This document shows positions 37,207 through 45,123 of a DNA stretch of 64,000 nt, one piece after another. The notes under the pieces are model-generated. The model saw nothing but the letters and a program-made list of their open reading frames with translations. It was not told where the DNA came from and searched no databases. The stretch's first letter is position 1. Each line of letters starts with the position of its first letter. A program made the translations under genes and the position numbers. The stretch is from Cryobacterium sp. SO2 (GTDB lineage Bacteria > Actinomycetota > Actinomycetes > Actinomycetales > Microbacteriaceae), in the NCBI RefSeq assembly GCF_026151165.2, contig NZ_CP117849.1, forward strand, positions 2,666,001 through 2,730,000, in the 5' to 3' direction.

Positions 37207-37908
37207 CTATGCGCTGGGCAGCCCGATGATTCCGGCGTCGGTCGGGTCGCTCTGCTCGGCAGCGCGGATCTCGTCCTGCAGGTCGCGGACGGCCGTGCGC
37301 AGCGCCCGCTCGGAGTCGAGCCCCTGGGCCTTGGCCGCCGACACGATGGCGAGCAGGATCGGCCCGAGTTCGGCCTCACTGTCGATCGGGAGCAGCCCGG
37401 GCGCATCCGTCTCGAGCAACCCGATCTTCTGGGCGCGGCCGAGCACCTTGTCGGCCAGCGCGAGGGCAGGCATGCCCTGCGGGATGCCGTCGAGAACGCT
37501 CGTGCGGTGCGGTTTCTCCGCGGCCTTCACGTCGTCCCACCCGGCCACGACCTCATCGAGGCTCTGCTCGGCTGCGTCGCCGAAGACATGCGGATGCCGG
37601 CCGACCATCTTGCGGGTCATCCGCGCGGCCACATCCTGGATGTCGAAGCCCTCGTCGGGGGTCTGGGCGGCAATGGCCGCGTGGAAGACCACCTGGTAGA
37701 GCACGTCGCCGAGCTCCTCGAGCAGGTCGTCGCGGCTGCCGGTCTCGATGGCCTCGATCAGCTCGTGGGTCTCCTCGGTGAGGTACTGCACGAGCGACTC
37801 GTGGGTCTGTTCAGCGTCCCACGGGCAGCCGCCGGGCGCGCGCAGACGGGCCACCGTGCCCACGAGCTCGTCGAAGGCGGATGGCGTGGGCTGGCTGGAA
37901 TCGGTCAC
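37207..37908 (-). CDS. mazG: Nucleoside triphosphate pyrophosphohydrolase MazG
   Basis: Hydrolyses (d)NTPs to NMP and PPi, cleansing damaged nucleotides. The 233-aa protein has the MazG all-alpha fold with metal-binding motifs EETHE (45-49) and EELGD (64-68), preceded by the specificity sequence RAPGGCPWDAEQTHESL. Only the N-terminal catalytic repeat is clearly canonical; the C-terminal half is diverged. A TACGAT box lies 5 nt before GTG 37908. It is divergent from nhaA. The MazG-Mfd-Eno neighbourhood is conserved in actinobacteria as I recall. Confidence 0.93.
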   Translation of the reverse strand: MTDSSQPTPSAFDELVGTVARLRAPGGCPWDAEQTHESLVQYLTEETHELIEAIETGSRDDLLEELGDVLYQVVFHAAIAAQTPDEGFDIQDVAARMTRKMVGRHPHVFGDAAEQSLDEVVAGWDDVKAAEKPHRTSVLDGIPQGMPALALADKVLGRAQKIGLLETDAPGLLPIDSEAELGPILLAIVSAAKAQGLDSERALRTAVRDLQDEIRAAEQSDPTDAGIIGLPSA

Positions 37909-37913
37909 ACTCC

Positions 37914-37919
37914 ATCGTA
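37914..37919 (-). promoter_or_regulatory. -10 box TACGAT of mazG
   Basis: It ends 5 nt before GTG 37908. Confidence 0.45.
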
Positions 37920-37945
37920 GGCGGCAGGATTCGCCCCGGCCCGGC

Positions 37946-37951
37946 TAAACT
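37946..37951 (+). promoter_or_regulatory. -10 box TAAACT of nhaA
   Basis: It gives a predicted transcript start near 37958 and a leader of about 95 nt. Confidence 0.5.
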
Positions 37952-37964
37952 GGGCGCAGGTGTG

Positions 37965-38037
37965 CCGGGAAGTCTGGTCGGCGGGCGAAGTGTTTCGCTC
38001 TCGACTCACAACAGACCCCGGGCGTTCTCCGGCCGGG
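37965..38037 (+). promoter_or_regulatory. Structured leader upstream of nhaA (candidate riboswitch-like element)
   Basis: Nested helices are visible: CCGGG (37965-37969) with CCCGG (38017-38021); an AA bulge; GTCTG (37972-37976) with CAGAC (38012-38016); GTCG with CGAC; and a GCGAA/TTCGC hairpin inside. The CCCGG strand can instead pair with CCGGG at 38031-38035, close to the start codon, so two mutually exclusive structures exist. No known ligand class could be assigned by eye. Confidence 0.5.
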
Positions 38038-38053
38038 ATGGACAGGACACCGT

Positions 38054-39262
38054 ATGACCTTCATCCGATCCGAGCGCTACGCCGCCGGGTTCCTCCTTCT
38101 CGCCGGGATCCTCGGCCTCGTCGCCGCGAACCTCACGTTCGGGCCCGCCCTGATCGACGCCGCCAACCAGCACCTGCAGACCGGCGTCTTCGGACTCGAC
38201 CTGTCGGCGAAGCACTGGATCAGCGACGGCCTGCTGGCGGTCTTCTTCTTCCTCATCGCCATCGAACTCAAGCGCGAGCTCGTGATCGGCGACCTGAACA
38301 GCGTCGGCAAGGCCGCGCTGCCGGCCCTCGCCGCCCTCGGCGGCGTTGTGGTGCCGGCCGGGATCTACCTGCTGCTCACGCAGGGCTCCGGCCTCGCGGC
38401 GGGCTGGCCGGTGCCGACGGCCACCGATATCGCCTTCGCGCTCGGTGTACTGGCGGTCTTCGGCCGCGGCATTCCCACCCGGGTGCGGGTGTTCCTGCTG
38501 GCCCTGGCCGTACTCGATGACCTCGTGGCCATCCTGATCATCGCGTTCTTCTTCACCTCGGACCCGCAGCTGCAGTACATCGGTTTCGCCGTCATCACCG
38601 CGACCCTGTTCGGTGTCATGAGCCGGCTGCTCAAGCCCCGCTCCGGGTGGGTGCTCGGCCGCAAGCCGATCTGGCCGATCATCGTGCTGCTCACGGTTCT
38701 GGGCATGGCCACCTGGTACTTCACCTACCTGTCCGGCGTGCACGCCACCATCGCCGGCGTCATCCTCGGCCTGGTGATGGCCCGCATCCCGGCCGGCCGC
38801 ACCCACCACATCCTCGAGCCGTACTCGAACGCGGTGATCCTGCCGCTGTTCGCATTCTCGGCGGCGCTCGTGGCCATCCCTCAGGTGAGTCTGGCCGAAC
38901 TCAGCCCGGCGTTCTGGGGAATCCTGGTGGCACTTCCGGTGGGAAAGCTCATCGGCATCACCCTGGCCGGCGCCCTGGGCAGCCTGATCTCGCGTCGCCC
39001 GGCCGGCTCCAAGGCCGGCCTCAAGCTCGCCGACATCATCATGGTCGCCTGCCTGGGCGGCATCGGCTTCACGGTGTCACTGCTGATGGGCGCGCTCGCC
39101 TTCGCCGGCAGCACTGAGGTGATCGACGAGGCCACCCTCGCCGTGCTGCTGGGCTCCGGCTTCGCGATCCTGGTCTCGGCCGTCGTCGTCAGTGTGCGGG
39201 CACGGCAGTATCGACGGGCCGCGGAAATACAGCATCCAGCAGCGCTCCCGTCCACGCGATAA
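38054..39262 (+). CDS. nhaA: Na+/H+ antiporter NhaA
   Basis: A secondary antiporter exporting Na+ (or Li+) in exchange for protons. The 402-aa protein has about 12 helices. Landmarks are ELKRELVIGDL (71-81), the unwound-helix motif PTATDIAFALG (121-131), the ion-binding Asp155-Asp156 pair in VLDDLVAI, and GFTVSLLMG near the end. It follows a structured leader, so ion- or pH-responsive control is plausible. Its last 74 bp overlap the 3' end of convergent mfd. Confidence 0.96.
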   Translation: MTFIRSERYAAGFLLLAGILGLVAANLTFGPALIDAANQHLQTGVFGLDLSAKHWISDGLLAVFFFLIAIELKRELVIGDLNSVGKAALPALAALGGVVVPAGIYLLLTQGSGLAAGWPVPTATDIAFALGVLAVFGRGIPTRVRVFLLALAVLDDLVAILIIAFFFTSDPQLQYIGFAVITATLFGVMSRLLKPRSGWVLGRKPIWPIIVLLTVLGMATWYFTYLSGVHATIAGVILGLVMARIPAGRTHHILEPYSNAVILPLFAFSAALVAIPQVSLAELSPAFWGILVALPVGKLIGITLAGALGSLISRRPAGSKAGLKLADIIMVACLGGIGFTVSLLMGALAFAGSTEVIDEATLAVLLGSGFAILVSAVVVSVRARQYRRAAEIQHPAALPSTR

Positions 39263-42200
39263 GCGCGGCATCGGCCAGCGGCTCGCCGTTCACGCGCGGC
39301 AGCGGCACGATCATGGAACCCGCGGCCGCGGAATACTTGGCGCCCGGGTACATCCGCTGCACCCGCACCTGCATGGAATCGGCCAGGTCGACCGGGGCGA
39401 CCCGCAGGTTGGAGCCCATCGCGACGACCTCGCCCAGGCCCGCCTGCTGCGCGTGGCGGCGCAGGCGGGAGACGGCGATGAGGTTGGTGACGGCCTCCGG
39501 CGGTTCGCCGTAGCGGTCGGTGAGCTCCTCGAGCACGAGGCCGATCTGGTCGGCCGCTGCAGCGAGTCCGCTGGCGCCGGAGAGCTTCTGGTACGCCTCG
39601 AGGCGGAGGCGCTCGCTGTCCACGTATTCCTCGGGGATGTGCGCGTCCACGGGCAGCTCGAGCCGCAGCTCGGTCTGGCCCTCAGCGACGTCGCCGCGGA
39701 AGGTCGACACGGCCTCGCCGATCATGCGCAGGTACAGGTCGAAACCCACCCCGGCGATGTGGCCGGCCTGCTCGCCGCCGAGCAGGTTGCCCGCTCCGCG
39801 GATCTCGAGGTCTTTCAGCGCCACCTGCATGCCCGCGCCGAGTTCGTTGTTGGCCGCGATGGTGGCCAGCCTGTCGTGCGCGATCTCGCTCAGCGGCTTG
39901 TTCTCGTCATAGAGGAAGTAGGCGTAGGCCCGTTCCCGGCCGCGTCCCACCCGGCCGCGCAGCTGGTGCAGCTGGCTGAGGCCGTACTTGTCGGCCCGGT
40001 CGATGATGATGGTGTTCGCGTTGGCGATGTCCAGGCCGGTCTCGATGATGGTCGTGGAGACCAGGATGTCGAACTTGTTCTCCCAGAAGTCCACCACCAC
40101 CTGCTCGAGCTGCGCCTCGGGCAACTGTCCGTGCGCCACGGCGATGCGCGCCTCCGGCACCAGTTCGGCCAGCTGAGCGGCTACCCGGTTGATGCTGGAG
40201 ACCCGGTTGTGCACGAAAAAGATCTGGCCCTCGCGCAGCAGCTCGCGGCGGATGGCGGCGGCCACCTGGCGGTCGGAGTAGGGACCGACGAAGGTGAGGA
40301 TCGGGTGCCGGTCCTCCGGCGGCGTTGCCAGCGTAGACATCTCCCTGATGCCGGTGACGGCCATCTCCAGGGTGCGCGGGATGGGCGTGGCGCTCATCGC
40401 GAGGATGTCGACGTTGGTCTTGAGCTTCTTCAGCGCGTCCTTGTGCTCGACGCCAAAGCGCTGTTCCTCATCGATGATGACCAGGCCGAGGTCTTTGAAC
40501 ACCGTGCTCTCGGAGAGCAACCGGTGGGTGCCGATGACCATGTCGACGGTGCCGTCGAGCATGCCGGCCACGGTCTCGCGGGATTCCTTGTCGGTCTGGA
40601 ACCGGCTGAGCGCGCGCAGGTGGATCGGGAAGCCGGCGAAGCGCTCCTGGAAGGTCTCCATGTGCTGGCGCACGAGCAGGGTGGTGGGCACGAGCATGGC
40701 CACCTGCTTGCCGTCCTGGATGGCCTTGAACGCAGCGCGCACGGCCACCTCGGTCTTGCCGAAGCCCACGTCGCCGGAGAGCAGCCGGTCCATCGGGATG
40801 GGCCGCTCCATGTCGGCCTTGACCTCCTCGATGGTGGTGAGCTGGTCGGGTGTCTCCGCGAACGGGAACGCCTCCTCGAGCTCCCGCTGCCACGGGGTAT
40901 CGGGGCCGAAGGCGTGACCCTTGCTGGCCATCCGGGCCGAATAGAGCTTGACGAGTTCGACGGCGATGTCGCGCACGGCACGGCGGGCCTTGGTCTTGGC
41001 GGCCGACCAGTCGCTGCCGCCCATCTTCGACAGGGCGGGGGCCTCGCCGCCGACGTAGCGGGAGACCAGGTCGAGCTGGTCGGTGGGCACGTAGAGCTTG
41101 TCGCCGCCGTGGCCGCGCTTGGATGCGGCGTATTCGAGCACCAGGTATTCGCGGGTGGTCTTGACCGGGTTGCGGCCGCCGCTGGAGACCTCGCGCTGGG
41201 TGAGTTCGAGGAACCGGCCGATGCCGTGGGTCTGGTGCACGACGTGGTCGCCGGTCTTGAGCTGCAGCGGGTCGACGACGTTCTTCCGCCGGCTGGCGAG
41301 CTTCTTGATCTGCCGGGCGTCGTAGCCGACGGTACGGCCGTAGAACTCACTCTCGCTCACCAGGGTGAGCTTGGTCTCGGGGATCTCGAAGCCGTGCGCG
41401 ATGGAGGCCTTGAGCAGGTAGGCGATGCCGGGCTCGGGGTTCGCCGGGAACTCCTCGACGATACGGGCGGGCAGTTCCGCGCCGGCGAGCACGTCGGCGG
41501 CGCGTTCGACGAGGCCGGCGCCCTGGGCGACGACGGCGACGGTCCAGCCATCCTTCATCCGGCTGCCGAGGTGCCCGACGGCGCCCTCGACGCTGCCGGC
41601 GAAGCTCGGCACCGCGTCGCCCTCGACACGGATGGTGAGCAGTTCGTCGATCTCACGGTGCTCCGGCAGCACCTCGATGTCGGTGGGCGCGGCCTGGAAC
41701 GAACTCATTGTCCACCAGACCCGCTCGGTGGCGGGGGCGCCGGGCGCCGAGTACCGCACGGCGTCGCGCAGGGTGCCGAGGCTGAGGAAGTCGCCGCTGG
41801 CCAGGTCGATGGGTGCCTCCGCGCCGGCTGTGGCGGCGTTCCAGGCGGCGGAGAGGAACTCCCGGTTGGTCTCGGCCAGGCTGATCGCGCGGGAGGCGAC
41901 CCGCTCCGGCGAGATCACGGCGACGGCGGCCTGCCGGGGCAGGTAGTGGGTCACGGGCACGAGCCTGTCGACGAGGGCGGGCGCCAGGCTCTCCATACCC
42001 TCGACGGGGATGCCCTCGGCCACCTTGGCGAGCAAGCCAGCGAGGCTGGGGAACTCGTGCTGCATCTCCCTGGCACGCTGGCGCACTGCGGGGCTGAGCA
42101 GCAGTTCCCGGCTCGGCGGCAGGCTCACCGAGGCAACGGGTTCGGGCATCGAGCGCTGGTCGGAGACCGCGAACGCGCGGATCTGCTCCACCTCGTCGCC

Positions 42201-42824
42201 GAAGAACTCGATGCGGTACGGGTGCGGGGCCATCGGCGGGAACACGTCGAGGATGCCGCCGCGCACGGCGAATTCGCCGCGGCGGGTGACCATGTCCACG
42301 CGGGCGTAGGCCACGTTGACGAGGTCGACGGAGATGGCGGCCAGGTCGTGCCCGCGGGCACCGGCGGTCAACTCGAGCGGGGCGAAGTCGGTGAGGTTGT
42401 CGGCCACCGGCTGCAGGGCGGCGCGCACGGAGGCCACCACGATGAGGGGGCGGCGCACGGCCGCATCCTGGGCTTCCCAGTCGCGCATCCGCCGTAGGGC
42501 GTAGAGCCGGCGGCCGACGATCTCGGCGCTCGGGCTGAGCCTTTCGTGCGGCAGGGTCTCCCAGGCCGGGAACTCGACGATCTCGGCGTCGTCGGAGAAG
42601 CAGCCGAGGTTCTCCCGCAGCGCCTCGGACTCCCGCCCGGTGGCGGTGATCACGAGCAGGGCACGGCCCTTGTCCAAACGGCTCCGCTGTTCCATCAGGG
42701 CGGCCAGCAGGGGTGCACGCAGCCCCTCGGTGAGCGAGAAGTCGGCGTCACGGGCCGCGAAGGCGAGGGCGTTGTCGAACGTGGAGGCGCGCGAAAGCGC
42801 CGGAATCAAGCCCTGAAGAATCAC
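39189..42824 (-). CDS. mfd: Transcription-repair coupling factor Mfd
   Basis: A DNA translocase that removes stalled RNA polymerase and recruits UvrA. The 1211-aa protein has an N-terminal UvrB-like region, the RNA-polymerase-interacting domain (about 490-570, starting GDHVVHQTHGIGRF), helicase motifs GDVGFGKTE (Walker A), DEEQRFGV (Walker B) and MSATPIPRT, and a C-terminal TRCF domain. TAGACT lies 6 nt before GTG 42824. The 3' end overlaps the nhaA coding end, which is unusual spacing for two core genes. Confidence 0.97.
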   Translation of the reverse strand: MILQGLIPALSRASTFDNALAFAARDADFSLTEGLRAPLLAALMEQRSRLDKGRALLVITATGRESEALRENLGCFSDDAEIVEFPAWETLPHERLSPSAEIVGRRLYALRRMRDWEAQDAAVRRPLIVVASVRAALQPVADNLTDFAPLELTAGARGHDLAAISVDLVNVAYARVDMVTRRGEFAVRGGILDVFPPMAPHPYRIEFFGDEVEQIRAFAVSDQRSMPEPVASVSLPPSRELLLSPAVRQRAREMQHEFPSLAGLLAKVAEGIPVEGMESLAPALVDRLVPVTHYLPRQAAVAVISPERVASRAISLAETNREFLSAAWNAATAGAEAPIDLASGDFLSLGTLRDAVRYSAPGAPATERVWWTMSSFQAAPTDIEVLPEHREIDELLTIRVEGDAVPSFAGSVEGAVGHLGSRMKDGWTVAVVAQGAGLVERAADVLAGAELPARIVEEFPANPEPGIAYLLKASIAHGFEIPETKLTLVSESEFYGRTVGYDARQIKKLASRRKNVVDPLQLKTGDHVVHQTHGIGRFLELTQREVSSGGRNPVKTTREYLVLEYAASKRGHGGDKLYVPTDQLDLVSRYVGGEAPALSKMGGSDWSAAKTKARRAVRDIAVELVKLYSARMASKGHAFGPDTPWQRELEEAFPFAETPDQLTTIEEVKADMERPIPMDRLLSGDVGFGKTEVAVRAAFKAIQDGKQVAMLVPTTLLVRQHMETFQERFAGFPIHLRALSRFQTDKESRETVAGMLDGTVDMVIGTHRLLSESTVFKDLGLVIIDEEQRFGVEHKDALKKLKTNVDILAMSATPIPRTLEMAVTGIREMSTLATPPEDRHPILTFVGPYSDRQVAAAIRRELLREGQIFFVHNRVSSINRVAAQLAELVPEARIAVAHGQLPEAQLEQVVVDFWENKFDILVSTTIIETGLDIANANTIIIDRADKYGLSQLHQLRGRVGRGRERAYAYFLYDENKPLSEIAHDRLATIAANNELGAGMQVALKDLEIRGAGNLLGGEQAGHIAGVGFDLYLRMIGEAVSTFRGDVAEGQTELRLELPVDAHIPEEYVDSERLRLEAYQKLSGASGLAAAADQIGLVLEELTDRYGEPPEAVTNLIAVSRLRRHAQQAGLGEVVAMGSNLRVAPVDLADSMQVRVQRMYPGAKYSAAAGSMIVPLPRVNGEPLADAALIAWTGALLDAVFPRPVDTAVPAH

Positions 42825-42830
42825 CGCACA

Positions 42831-42836
42831 AGTCTA
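42831..42836 (-). promoter_or_regulatory. -10 box TAGACT of mfd (leaderless)
   Basis: It ends 6 nt before GTG 42824, inside the 30-nt gap after the pth stop. Confidence 0.55.
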
Positions 42837-42854
42837 CGGGTTCTCTGGCGCGCG

Positions 42855-43442
42855 CTAGGCGGGCGGAGCGTGGAACTTCTGCTGGGCCGCGGTGACACCG
42901 TCGAAGGCGATCATCTCGATGGCGTCCGCGGCATCCTCGAGCATGATCGGCAGGGTCGCCCGCTCGGTGCTGCTGAAGTCGTGCAGCACGAAGTCGGCCG
43001 CGTTCTGACGGCCGGGCGGGCGGCCGATGCCCATCCGGATGCGGGTGAATTCGTTGCTGCCCGCGGCGGAGATGATGTCCCGCACCCCGTTGTGGCCGCC
43101 GTGGCCGCCGCCCACCTTGATCTTCAGGGTGTCGAACGGCAGGTCGAGCTCGTCGTGTACGACGATCAGGCGGGAGACATCGAGGGAGTAGAACCGCAGC
43201 AGGCCCGCGACGGGGCCGCCGGAGAGGTTCATGAAGCTGTTTGGCTTGGCCAGGATGAGCTTGGGGCCGCCGGGGACGCTGCGGCCTTCGGCGACGGAGG
43301 CGTTCGCCTTGTGGTTCTTGAAGTTCGCGCGCAGGCGGTCGGCCAGCACGGCTGTCACCATGTGGCCCACGTTGTGGCGATTACCGGCGTAGCCGGGCCC
43401 GGGGTTACCGAGCCCGACTACGAGCCAGAGATTCTCGTCCAG
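42855..43442 (-). CDS. pth: Peptidyl-tRNA hydrolase, probable CTG start
   Basis: Frees tRNA from peptidyl-tRNA dropped by ribosomes; it is essential in bacteria. The family N-terminus LVVGLGNPGPGYAGNRHNVG, with the catalytic His in NRHN, is present but has no ATG, GTG or TTG in front of it. The only in-frame codons between a TAA at 43452-43454 and this motif are AGG AAC CCC CTG GAC GAG AAT. CTG 43442 has AAAGGA upstream at a good distance, so CTG is the likely start, giving 195 aa. An ATG at 43370 would delete the active site. The other motifs are conserved (KPNSFMNLSG, GGGHGGHNG). Confidence 0.9.
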   Translation of the reverse strand: MDENLWLVVGLGNPGPGYAGNRHNVGHMVTAVLADRLRANFKNHKANASVAEGRSVPGGPKLILAKPNSFMNLSGGPVAGLLRFYSLDVSRLIVVHDELDLPFDTLKIKVGGGHGGHNGVRDIISAAGSNEFTRIRMGIGRPPGRQNAADFVLHDFSSTERATLPIMLEDAADAIEMIAFDGVTAAQQKFHAPPA

Positions 43443-43490
43443 GGGGTTCCTTTACGCAGTTTTCTGTCCGGTGATCACGAAGGGGGAAAG

Positions 43491-44102
43491 CTACTCTGCG
43501 GCAGCTTCCTCGGCGGGAGCCTCCTCGGTGGCGGTCTCCTCTTCCTCTTCCTCGGCCGGCAGGTGCACACCGACGACAACCATCTCGGGGTCGGAGATGA
43601 GCGACGCGCCCTCGGGCAGCGTGATCTCGCTGGCGTGGATGAGGGCGCCGTCTTCGAGGCCCTCGACATCGACGCTGACGCTCTGCGGGATGTTGGTGGC
43701 TTCGACCTCGAGCAGCAGGGTCTTGGCGTCGAGGTCGGCGGTGGTGCCGGCGGCGGGCTCACCGGTGACGTGCACGGCGACCTCGACCTGGACCTTTTCA
43801 CCCTTGCGGATGACGATGAGGTCGAGGTGCTCGATGATCTGGCGAACCGGGTCCTTCTGCACATCCTTGACCAGGGTCAGGTGAGTGGTGCCCTCGACGT
43901 CGAGCTCCAGCACGGCGTTCGCACGACGCAGCAGCAGGCCGATCTCGTGGGCCGGCAGGGCCACGTGCACGGGGTCGGTGCCGTGACCGTAGATCACGGC
44001 GGGGATCTTGCCGAGCACGCGCAGCTTGCGGGCAGCGCCCTTGCCGAAGCTGACGCGGGCGTCAGCGGCGATCTTGTTGTTGTTGTTCTTGGCCTCAGCC
44101 AT
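43491..44102 (-). CDS. rplY: 50S ribosomal protein L25 (Ctc type)
   Basis: A 5S rRNA-binding ribosomal protein. The 203-aa version has the L25 core (VSFGKGAARKLRVLGKIPAVIYG) in the first ~95 residues and the C-terminal TL5/Ctc beta domain, ending in a long Glu/Ala acidic tail. AAGGAG lies before the ATG. It is 48 nt upstream of pth, the usual partner. The leader has two small hairpins. Confidence 0.96.
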   Translation of the reverse strand: MAEAKNNNNKIAADARVSFGKGAARKLRVLGKIPAVIYGHGTDPVHVALPAHEIGLLLRRANAVLELDVEGTTHLTLVKDVQKDPVRQIIEHLDLIVIRKGEKVQVEVAVHVTGEPAAGTTADLDAKTLLLEVEATNIPQSVSVDVEGLEDGALIHASEITLPEGASLISDPEMVVVGVHLPAEEEEEETATEEAPAEEAAAE

Positions 44103-44114
44103 GGTGTCTCCTTG

Positions 44115-44158
44115 CGGGCCTGGTGTGCCCGTATTGATGGTGCGGGCACGAAGCCCGC
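44115..44158 (-). promoter_or_regulatory. Two hairpins in the rplY leader
   Basis: CGGGC/GCCCG (44115-44119, 44127-44131) and GCGGGC/GCCCGC (44142-44147, 44153-44158) lie just upstream of the Shine-Dalgarno. They might serve ribosomal-protein feedback, but no known motif was recognised. Confidence 0.35.
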
Positions 44159-44332
44159 AGTACGGATGCTGGTTCAACTCGAACGCATGTCAGCGTGAGG
44201 AAAGGCCTGGGGGGACTTTTCGCCGCGTCGATTACGGATTTCGCAGGTGCCGGTTGCCCGACTGGCGCGAATCCCTCGCCGAAGTTCAACTCAAGAGTCT
44301 AGCGGACGAGTGGGGTGGCCGCACGACCCCGA

Positions 44333-44338
44333 TAACAT
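44333..44338 (+). promoter_or_regulatory. -10 box TAACAT of the GntR gene
   Basis: It ends 7 nt before ATG 44346 and overlaps an alternative ATG at 44337. Confidence 0.45.
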
Positions 44339-44345
44339 GACGATC

Positions 44346-45050
44346 ATGGCCAGCCTGCACACCCGAGTGACCGAAGACGTCGGACGGTCCATCGTCGACG
44401 GCGCGGTTCCGGCGGGGGCCGTGCTGCTCTCCGATGAGATCGAGCGCCGGCAGGGAGTGAGCCGGTCCGTCATCCGGGAGGCCATCAGGGTGCTGGGGTC
44501 GATGGGGCTCGTCGAGTCCGTCAAACGGGTCGGCATCAGGGTTCTGCCGGCGGAGAGCTGGAACGTCTACGACCCCACCCTCATCCGCTGGCGCCTGCTC
44601 GGGCCCGGCAAGGGAGACCAGCTGCGGTCACTGACCGAGCTCCGCTCCGCCGTGGAACCGATGGCGGCAGAGTTGGCGGCCAGGCACGCGGACCCCTCCG
44701 TCTCCGCCGAGCTGATCGAGGTGGCCGAGCTGATGCGCGTCGTGGGGTCCTCCGGTGACGTGTCCAGGTTCCTCGAGCTCGACATCCGCTTTCACCGGCT
44801 GGTGCTGCAGGGGTCGGGCAACGAGATGTTCGCCAAGCTCGACGAGCCCATCGCGGCGGTGCTGTCCGGGCGCACCGACCTGGGCCTGATGCCCGACCAT
44901 CCGCACGAGAACACCCTGCAGCTGCACGCGGACGTGGCCGACGCGGTCGCGGGCGGCCACCCCGGGCAGGCCAGGGAGGCGATGGAGCTCATCATGCGTC
45001 GCACCTACGCGGAGGTCCAACCGACCTGGACGGCCGCATCCGGTCAATAA
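44346..45050 (+). CDS. GntR/FadR (FCD domain) transcriptional regulator
   Basis: A 234-aa repressor-type regulator. A winged helix at about 8-65 has recognition helix SRSVIREAIRVL. The C-terminal FCD ligand domain has the metal/ligand residues in LDIRFHRLV, HENTLQLHADV and the terminal MRRTY segment. The start SLHTRVTEDVGRSIVDG matches regulators of sugar-acid metabolism. It sits 73 nt upstream of gnd on the same strand, so a gluconate or sugar-acid responsive control of gnd is the natural inference. Confidence 0.9.
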   Translation: MASLHTRVTEDVGRSIVDGAVPAGAVLLSDEIERRQGVSRSVIREAIRVLGSMGLVESVKRVGIRVLPAESWNVYDPTLIRWRLLGPGKGDQLRSLTELRSAVEPMAAELAARHADPSVSAELIEVAELMRVVGSSGDVSRFLELDIRFHRLVLQGSGNEMFAKLDEPIAAVLSGRTDLGLMPDHPHENTLQLHADVADAVAGGHPGQAREAMELIMRRTYAEVQPTWTAASGQ

Positions 45051-45096
45051 GTATGATTACATTGGGGTAGCGGACCAGTAATCTTGATTGTGGTCC
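45051..45096 (+). promoter_or_regulatory. gnd promoter with candidate operators
   Basis: A TAATCT -10 lies at 45079-45084. GTATGATTAC (45051-45060) overlaps the -35 zone. An inverted repeat GGACCA-N13-TGGTCC (45072-45096) brackets the -10. Either could bind the GntR protein encoded just upstream. Confidence 0.4.
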
Positions 45097-45123
45097 TCGC
45101 TCACAGACCCAAAGGAGATTTGC

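Noticed and set aside
39192..42497. A 1101-codon open frame on the + strand opposite mfd
   Set aside because: It is an antisense shadow: its translation is low-complexity (His/Asp/Gly/Arg-rich) and matches no family, while the minus-strand frame is a complete Mfd. Long spurious frames are expected at this G+C.
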